A stretch of DNA of 64,000 nt. It comes from Cristatella mucedo (lineage: Eukaryota; Bryozoa; Phylactolaemata; Cristatellidae). Numbering within the stretch: position 1 is the first letter of the stretch; every line of letters starts with the position of its first letter. The translations under genes and the position numbers were made by a program. Under the pieces are notes generated by a model, which saw only the letters and a program-made list of their open reading frames with translations, was not told where the DNA came from and ran no database searches. The DNA lies in NCBI GenBank assembly GCA_009760855.2, contig WPIO01000034.1, forward strand, positions 3,529,501 to 3,593,500, in the 5' to 3' direction. Below, one piece after another: positions 23,739 through 64,000 of this stretch.

Positions 23739-24480
23739 TCCCGGGGCCTGCGTGTACCGGAAACCACCTCGCGGCCGGTAGTCAGCTGCGCGGCTGCGCG
23801 AACCGCAGGGTCAGGCAGGGACCACACACACCGCCCCCCCCCCCCCCCCCCGACGCGGATTTCCGGTTATTGCCGGTTCGTCCGGCCGCCCGTGAGCGGG
23901 TGCCGGTACCGCGTGCCGCCGCTAGGTGTCTCGCAGGCCGGCGCTCAGCGCCGAGCGCCCCGTCGACTGCGTAATCCGGGTGGCGCTTTTTAAATGGCGC
24001 TTGCGCCAGGTCCGCGCCTGCGCGAGCGGGCGGCCCACGCTGATGTTTGCTCACCTCCGTCCGTGCGCGGCCGTCCGTTCCGGCGCCGGCGGCCTCTTTC
24101 CAGGCGGGTCTTTTGCGTGCGTAAGTCGCGGTTCGAGCCGCGGGCGGCCGCGCTCGCTCACATTTTCCGGCGCTCAGCGTGAAACGGGCGCCGCCGCCGC
24201 CGCCGCCGCCCGCTACGCGCATCCGAGCTTTCGCGGGCGGCAGCGGCGGTGCGAGCCGTCGGCTCGCACCGCCGCTGCCGGCTTTCGACGGCTGATCGAC
24301 CGGCACGAGGCGACCAATGAAATTAGGCGCCGAAATTCACCCCGAAAATGGCCGGTTGTCGACGGCGGGTCGCTGGGGGGGGGGAAAGAGGAGGAGGAGG
24401 AGGAGGAGGAGGAGCTGCGAAGCTTCGCGAAAAAAACCCGCGGCCTGGCCGCCGCACGTCGAGCGCACGTCATGTCATAT
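22650..24480 (-). promoter_or_regulatory. CpG-rich region over exon 1 and promoter of the PGRMC2-like gene
   Basis: The sequence changes abruptly to very high G+C with dense CpG, covering exon 1 (23,426-23,738) and about 700 bp upstream. No TATA box lies just upstream of the start codon. A run of 18 C (23,834-23,851) is about 95 bp upstream of the ATG. A perfect 21-bp-arm palindrome is at 24,238-24,280. Sequence becomes AT-rich again after about 24,500. Confidence 0.6.
24238..24280. repeat. Perfect palindrome, 21-bp arms, 1-base centre
   Basis: The left arm CGGCAGCGGCGGTGCGAGCC (then G) at 24,238-24,258 is followed by a single T and its exact reverse complement at 24,260-24,280. It can form a very stable hairpin or cruciform in the PGRMC2-like promoter region. 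Confidence 0.95.
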
Positions 24481-24499
24481 TCATCGTCAACCCGCAAGT

Positions 24500-26180
24500 T
24501 TGACTAACTCCTTGCTCAAATAGAATGTTGGCACGAGATTTTATTTATGGCTCGGTGAGAACTGTTTATATGTATACCTCGGTTTAACTACGCAGCTGCT
24601 GCGGAGCGCATTCGATACCGCCTCCTCGCTCCTTCGAGTTCAAAACTTGTACTTAAAAAAGTATAAACTTAAGTAAAGTTGTAAAAAGTAAAATAAAATA
24701 AGTAAAATAAAATAATATATAGTTATTTACTTATAGTAAAATAAAATAATTCTTAAAACTTGTACTCAAAACTTGGTCTGAAAATTGAAATTAATATTTA
24801 GTTCAATATGAAGCGTGTCGTTGAACTTGTGCAAATGCAGTCGGGTTCGAGTGGAATCCTAGACGCGGCGACGGACGGTGCGTCAAGCAAACGAATGCAA
24901 ATTAATGGAGACGCTGTCAGCACAGGAAGCACAGTAATCGCCAGCAGTAAGGAAACGACATCCGGCTTCATTTGGGCCTTGCAGCTCTAGCATGGCTGGA
25001 GCTGAGCTGTCTTCAAGAAGCTGTCTAGCTGTGCGCCTGTCTACTGGCCCGGCTTCCGCGCTTTCCGGCTAACTTCAAATTAGTTCGCCGTTTCTGCGCT
25101 TAAAATCGTCACTGCCGCGTATCGCGCGACCTGCCTTTGAACAACTCGACTGTTCAGTATGCTTTTATCCCTCTTTATTTGATAATGGCGCTCGACCAAC
25201 TGAATCCGTGCTGCAGCTAGTCGCGTGGTTAATTCTTGCCTCCCCTACAGGACGGTTACCGGAACTAGGAGGTACGTTACTTCCCGCTAGACGCTCCCTC
25301 ATCGCAGCCATGCTGACGCCTAGCCGCAAGGCTGTCTCGACACTTAGTACCAGAGGCACGACAGTTTGATTCATCTCTGAATAGCAAACTCGCTCGCGCC
25401 GCTGACATCGACAGGGGACAAAACCCCCATACCGAGAGCCTTCGCTTCAATACACGAGGAACGAAGACGAGAAAGAACTCATCGGCCGTCACCTTCTGTA
25501 GCCGTCGCTGCTTAGCCCGCAGTGGCGGAGCCACAGGATGACAGAGGGGGGCATTTGCGCGCCCCCTCTGTCATCCTATAGGGGGGGGCAGTGACCAGGG
25601 CCGCCCCCTAGTCCTACGCCCCCGTCGACGAAATTATTTATGTCGCTATTCCACTCGATGAGCAATCACAGCATTCGCATCGAATGGACGCAATGATTTG
25701 GCGCTAGAATTTTCCATCAATTGCGTGCCTAGCCCCGCCTGCACACACAAAAACTGTGTGGGTCTTGCCCGCCTACGTGGAAAGTGTGCAGGTCTATTTA
25801 CCCGTAGATGAAAATTCCAGCTCCTTCACCGTCTGCCCGGGAAGCCCAGCCACGGCTAGTGAGAACAGCATAATTGAGCATAATTAAATAAAATAGCATA
25901 ATTAAGGGCACGCGGATATAATTATAACTATATACAATATATATATATATAATCATATATTATATATAACAATAATGCTATATAATAAATTAGTGATAAC
26001 GATTGCACAAATATATTAATTATACATGTATACTCATTATTTAATAAAATGATTATATATATTAATATCAATATTATAATAATAATAATATAATAAAATA
26101 ATAATAAAATAATAATATAATTGTTGTAATTATTGTCAATTGAACTAGCACACTGGGTGCAAATTATGCGAGCGAAGCAC
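24500..26180. other. Intergenic, AT-rich; no gene
   Basis: No coding exon is seen. A G/C hairpin is at 25,535-25,576. AT-rich low-complexity sequence rich in ATA/TAA occupies 25,870-26,140. A 60-codon frame at 24,808 has no features. Confidence 0.45.
25535..25576. repeat. Hairpin with G-tract/C-tract arms
   Basis: AGGATGACAGAGGGGGGC is followed after a short loop by its inverse GCCCCCTCTGTCATCCT. It is preceded by GTGGCGGAGCCAC (25,522-25,534), itself palindromic. The layout resembles the terminus of a DNA transposon or MITE, but no partner end was located. Confidence 0.75.
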
Positions 26181-27394
26181 AACACAATGAGAGGTTATGT
26201 GGAATGACAATTGCAATTTTGCGAAGCCATTTTTCTCGATTTGCCACGGATTGCGGACCATTGCTGTCGATGGACGTGCATTGCCAACAGTTAGCGAGCA
26301 AAGCAGTTTGAAAATGCCACGGTTTCACTTTGCTCAGCCACTTTCCGGTGATTTGCGTTGGATCATAATGGATTGCCACATTTGTCCGGGTCGTTGCCGT
26401 CGACTACTATGCATTACCCGAAATTGAACGCACATAGTGGGTTGAAAATGCATGCGCCCGCGTGCTCAGTGAGATGTTATGTGGAACGAAAATGGGAAGC
26501 TTCGCGAAGCCGATTTCTCGTCGATTTGCCGCGAGCTGTGGTATTGGCCCCTCCTACCCCTATTGCCGATTGCCGTGCACAGCCGACAGTTAACGGGCAA
26601 AATAGTTTGACAATTTTATGGTTTCGCTTTGACCGCAATGAAGTGTTAAATGCAATGACGATGGGAGCTTCGCGTAGCCATCGCCGATGATTTCATTGCA
26701 TTACCGGAGATTGTACGAGCGGTAAAAATTGGTTAAATGATGTGGTTTTACCTTAAACATAATGCGCTGTAATATGCATTCGAAGTTGGAGTATTGAGAA
26801 CTCAATTTCGGGGCATTATGTAGCCGAATGCAGTGGATTTTGGTACTGACCCGGGCCATTGCACTCGATTGCAGTGCATTGCATCAGAAAGATTGAGGCA
26901 ATTGTAGATACATTGTGCGGTTACCCTAAAAACGGCTAGTAGGGCAATGTGCAATCATAAATAGAACTTCTAGTATACACGTTCTGGTCGCTTTTTCGGC
27001 GGATTGTGTTACGGGATCAGGCCGAGAGCGCGCCATGCGTAACGTCGAAAAATGTAGCGAGTCTAGCCTTATAAGCAATGTAAAGTGGAGCTTCGCATTA
27101 AAGATTTGAGGACGATTAGCAGTGGATTGTGGTTTTTGCCCAGGCTATTTCGGGCGATTGCCAGAGTGCGCAGATGCACAATTTCTTATATTTACCTAGG
27201 TGTAACCATTATACAAGTGATTTAGTATGCAATAAAAACTGGAGCTCGGCGAAATCTCTTTCTTGTCGTCGGTGGTGAATGTGGTGGATTTCGGTATTTC
27301 CCCTGATCGTTGCAGTCGATTGAAGTGCATGGCACGATGACGCCGTGCCAATGCACTGGAAACTTTGTGGGGACAATTGCCACGTAGTGTACTG
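26181..27394 (+). repeat. Tandem array of the ~160-bp dispersed repeat, about eight units
   Basis: The longest block of the family. Anchors of the GGATTGYGGTATTGGCC type occur near 26,247, 26,529, 26,836, 26,999, 27,120 and 27,287, with more diverged units between them. The second marker GGGAGCTTCGCGAAGCC occurs near 26,500, 26,664, 27,087 and 27,242. Spacings are mostly 120-165 bp. Each unit contains several ATTGCA and CATTACC segments. No coding potential is apparent. Confidence 0.65.
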
Positions 27395-27720
27395 TAATGT
27401 AATGTATGTCTGTAACTCCACAAAGTCATAAAGACCATGTGGATGTTACGCAGGAGAGTTTTGTATAGCGCACTCACAGCCTAAGCGGCTTTCGGTACGC
27501 ATTCGGTAGCCAACCGACTTCGTCTCACGCAACAAAGAAAAAGTGGGAAGCATAGCAGAGTCAGGAGAGCAGTGGAGGTAGTGAGTAGCTTCTGTCGCCA
27601 ACTGTCTTTAAGCGGAGGAATGGGACAGCTAATTTATTGTCCACACAGGACCCGAGGGCACGAACAGGCTGAAACTGATGCAGCAGTTCAGCTAGGTGCG
27701 AAGGAGCCAAGCCTTATGGG
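27395..27720 (-). mobile_element. LINE family A 3' fragment, inverted
   Basis: Minus-strand match to the A2 3' UTR and last coding part. CTGTAACTCCACAAAGTCAT at 27,409 is the inverted terminus, and AGTTCAGCTAGGTGCGAAGG near 27,686 is the inverted coding block. A deletion removes part of the middle. Confidence 0.85.
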
Positions 27721-27759
27721 TCAGCGTAAGAATAAAAAAGGGAGCTATTCACGCAGAAT

Positions 27760-28010
27760 TTTTTTCGCTTTTCGGTGGATTGCGATATTCTATTTCAGCG
27801 GACTTCGTGAGAACGCGTGAGCGAAATGTCACGAGTTTTTTGGGTACGCTTTAATTAAACGTTGCCTAGTTTTATATATCTCAACTTTTTGGAGCTTTTC
27901 GCCACTGATTATCTGCGGTGGATTTGAGGCAGCCTAAAGTGGATTGCCGTATATGGCGGTAGAGGCATAGGTCTTTGCAGCCCATTTGTATGATTGCACT
28001 GGCATGAAAC
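27760..28010 (+). repeat. Dispersed ~160-bp repeat, one to two units
   Basis: TTTTCGGTGGATTGCGATATTC (first 20 bases at about 27,768) and TTTTGGAGCTTTTCGCCACT at 27,887 are the two markers of the family. The block follows the LINE A fragment, which separates it from the main array. Confidence 0.5.
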
Positions 28011-28869
28011 TTGGTGGGTACGTACAATCTGCTGGAATCACAAACTTTGCGGACGGCAAAGTTCCCTCGTTGGTGGACTGAGTAAAACGTCTCGCGTTCA
28101 GGCATGTGCTTTCCATAGCAGCCGGTCTGAATTTCGACAAGACAACTTCCCAGGCCAACCGCCGTTGACAAGAGTCAAACAATCAAGGACAGCGAGCCGA
28201 ATTAAAGCACCTCGCTAGCAAGACATCGAGCCAGTTCTATTCGTCCTGCGAATGCTGATGACCCTCTTTCGCCTGAGCGTCGTTGACCCCGTGACCCTTG
28301 GCGGCGCCGTGGCAGACAGAGAGCACCGAGCGAGCACTTTCAATGCGGAAGTATTAGCGGTCAGAAATGCGGAGTTAGTCATGAATGTTCCTCTCTAAGC
28401 CGCTTACCAAGCGTCGCCGACGACACCAGTTGTCACCGTCATTAAAACGGAGACCGTTGATTGTGTTGTCGTGTCTAAACGTACCAATTATCAACGTACG
28501 TTTCTATCGACGATGACAGAAAGCTTCTGCTTTCAGTTTTCTCTAGAGGAAGATGCTCGTTAACGAACGCTGGGAGGTTTGTTCAGGATAGCTCATGTCC
28601 ATAACCACTTTTACTTAAGCAGCTGTAACAGCTTGCCTGGGTTCTTAACCGAGTGGACTGGTATGTAGTCCATTAGGGATGATTAACATCGCCCTCCCAG
28701 ACTGAGGTCGAATTTGCAATTGGTATAGGCCTGAGCAAAATTACCAGACATTACTCCGACTAACCATTACCGATAAACATCCAATGCAACTGCATTTTAA
28801 TGACCAATTTACAGCCAACAAAAGTCTTCTAGGCTACACTATGACGTAAAGCAAGGACTGCAATATTAC
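28011..28869. other. Intergenic, nothing recognised
   Basis: Open frames up to 96 codons (27,881-28,218) show no domains. This stretch lies between the tandem repeat and the presumed PAN3 3' end. Confidence 0.4.
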
Positions 28870-28889
28870 CGTTATTTGTGCACTCAGTG

Positions 28890-28895
28890 TTTATT
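28890..28895 (-). terminator. Candidate PAN3 poly(A) signal
   Basis: AATAAA on the minus strand, about 770 bp beyond the PAN3 stop codon, followed within 30 bases by a T/G-containing stretch. Positional evidence only. Confidence 0.4.
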
Positions 28896-29662
28896 GGCAC
28901 TCGACAAGTACACGAGGTACCAAATAAGAGCCATGATGTCAAGGACAGCACGGCTATAAAAATAATGCCAATAATCAAAAGAATCAAGTGCCACATACAG
29001 TATCACAACGTCTTCATACGCCAGACAATAGGCGCAAGACCTTGTCAGTGCATATCCTAAACATGCTGGTCGGCATAAACCAGGCTGACGGCAAATTGCT
29101 GCTAGCTGCTCAGAGCTCAGCGATAATCCACCAGGCTATCAGCGTTCGTGCGCATTCGTGACTACGAAAGCACGATTACATGGTGGCACATAATACGATC
29201 GATACCGTAAAACAGTAGTGGATGAGCATGGCCCATGCCCATTCTCAACTCAGGTGGACAAACAGCTGCTGCCTTTTGTATAAGGCTGCTATAATTGATT
29301 TAACACGCAGTCCTTAAGTTCTAAATGACGGTGCATGCAACGGAGTGAAGAAAGCAGCTTATGATCCAAATAAAGCCAAAATAACTCAAACAGCCTCTGT
29401 TACAAATTCAGAAAATATATATACATTTCATCGGCACGTAAGCAGCTTTCTACAACACCTAAGTACGTTGTAATAGGTAATCGTGCTAATGTTTCTTAAT
29501 AATAGCCTTGACAGCTGCGCAGCAGCAGCCCACAAACAACTAGACAGCACTGAGCTCCGAGCTTTAAACGTTCCTAATCATTTCCCGATTGACACAAGGA
29601 CCACTTTAATCTCTAACCAGATCACAACCATTTGCAGAAAATGCACCGGGTCATGCTACATC

Positions 29663-52224
<22,562 letters not shown>

Positions 52225-52506
52225 ATTTTTTCTTCGTTGTATGTAATTTAAAAGAAACTAGCTCATGTTCGAATAACTGCAGAGCCGGTGCATCTGGGCA
52301 CAACTACATTCCGCGACTGTTTAGAATTTAATTCCCACGCACAGGATGCTCGTTTGTTATCGTATGCGTGCGCACGTCGACCATCAGCAGCACCACCGCC
52401 AGGTGTCGTCGTTGCATCCGGTCGCCGCATCCCGGCTCGACTTGGCACGCGGGCGTGGTGGGGAGGCTCAGTGGCGCATCGCTACTGCTCGGGCAGGCGC
52501 TGCGAA
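52225..52506. promoter_or_regulatory. Shared bidirectional promoter of PAN3 and ZNF330
   Basis: Only 282 bp separate the start codon of PAN3 (minus) from that of ZNF330 (plus). No TATA box is well placed for either gene. GCGTGCGCAC (NRF1-like) lies near 52,366. Both 5' UTRs must lie here unless upstream non-coding exons exist. Confidence 0.7.
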
Positions 52507-63769
<11,263 letters not shown>

Positions 63770-63835
63770 AATATTCTGCATGCTGTCGGTGGTGGACTCG
63801 CTGTCATGGCGTATTGTTCTCATGCTTATAATGCT

Positions 63836-63841
63836 AATAAA
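63836..63841 (+). terminator. ZNF330: ZNF330 poly(A) signal
   Basis: AATAAA 66 bp downstream of the stop codon TAG at 63,767-63,769, with a TCTTCCGTTG stretch after it. It is the first AATAAA after the stop. Confidence 0.75.
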
Positions 63842-64000
63842 TTGATCTTCCGTTGAGGAAATGCTCGTCTAGACTCCACTTGGCATAATTATTCTACTCT
63901 CTGAGGTAACGAACTTCTGCTGTGTGTCAGCTGCACGGTATGCACGTCGGTAATCCACAGCTCAATCATAGCGAACAAGGTACTTTTTCATGCACATATT
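63842..64000. other. ZNF330 3' flank
   Basis: Nothing recognised in the last 159 bases. Confidence 0.4.

Noticed and set aside
26181-27394. A CRISPR array
   Set aside because: Units are ~160 bp, diverged along their whole length and in an animal genome; there are no short exact repeats with unique spacers.

Overview
This is a piece of a metazoan nuclear genome. Three spliced genes of animal families are present, with GT/AG introns from about 0.1 kb to over 4 kb, and they sit in a matrix of L2/CR1-like LINEs, tRNA-derived SINEs, decayed DNA transposons, a dispersed tandem repeat and long TA, CA and GA microsatellites. Intron density and repeat load suggest a large-genome invertebrate (a chelicerate or a spiralian would fit), but nothing in the window fixes the phylum. 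There is no sign of bacterial sequence.

Genes. (1) A PGRMC2-like haem-binding membrane protein on the minus strand (coding exons 19,318-23,738, 209 aa), with a CpG-rich promoter to about 24.5 kb. (2) PAN3, the PABP-binding subunit of the PAN2-PAN3 deadenylase, on the minus strand (29,663-52,224). Sixteen coding exons are visible: an N-terminal CCCH finger, a PAM2 motif, a pseudokinase and the C-terminal PAN2-binding region. Reading-phase bookkeeping shows that at least one small exon is missing between exon 1 and the next recognised exon. (3) ZNF330/NOA36 on the plus strand (52,507-63,769). It has 11 coding exons that join without a phase error into a 333-aa cysteine-rich protein with an acidic tail. 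PAN3 and ZNF330 are head to head with only 282 bp between start codons, so they probably share a bidirectional promoter. PAN3 acts in mRNA deadenylation and ZNF330 is a nucleolar/cytoplasmic zinc-binding protein; any common regulation is inference.

Layout. 1-18.7 kb: repeats only (LINE families A and B, SINE S1, a 3.7-kb inverted-repeat-ended transposon interrupted by a LINE, and blocks of a ~160-bp tandem repeat). 18.7-24.5 kb: the PGRMC2-like gene, with a LINE B relic and microsatellites in its introns. 24.5-28.9 kb: intergenic, mostly the ~160-bp repeat. 28.9-52.2 kb: PAN3, with a Tc1-like relic in its last intron and about 12 kb of repeat-rich intron 1. 52.2-63.9 kb: ZNF330, whose introns hold LINE B, LINE A, SINE S2 and Tc1-like pieces.

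Two LINE families dominate. Family B ends in a 3' tail (the AAGCGCCTAGAGAGAGATT region followed by ATT repeats) that is also found at the 3' end of SINE S2, so B is the likely mobilising partner of S2. Family A ends in a different tail (GTGGAGTTACAGACGGAGAT followed by TACAT/TACAG-type repeats). The most unusual structures are (TA)n cores flanked by inverted copies of unique sequence, perfect palindromes with a one-base centre, and the dispersed ~160-bp repeat.
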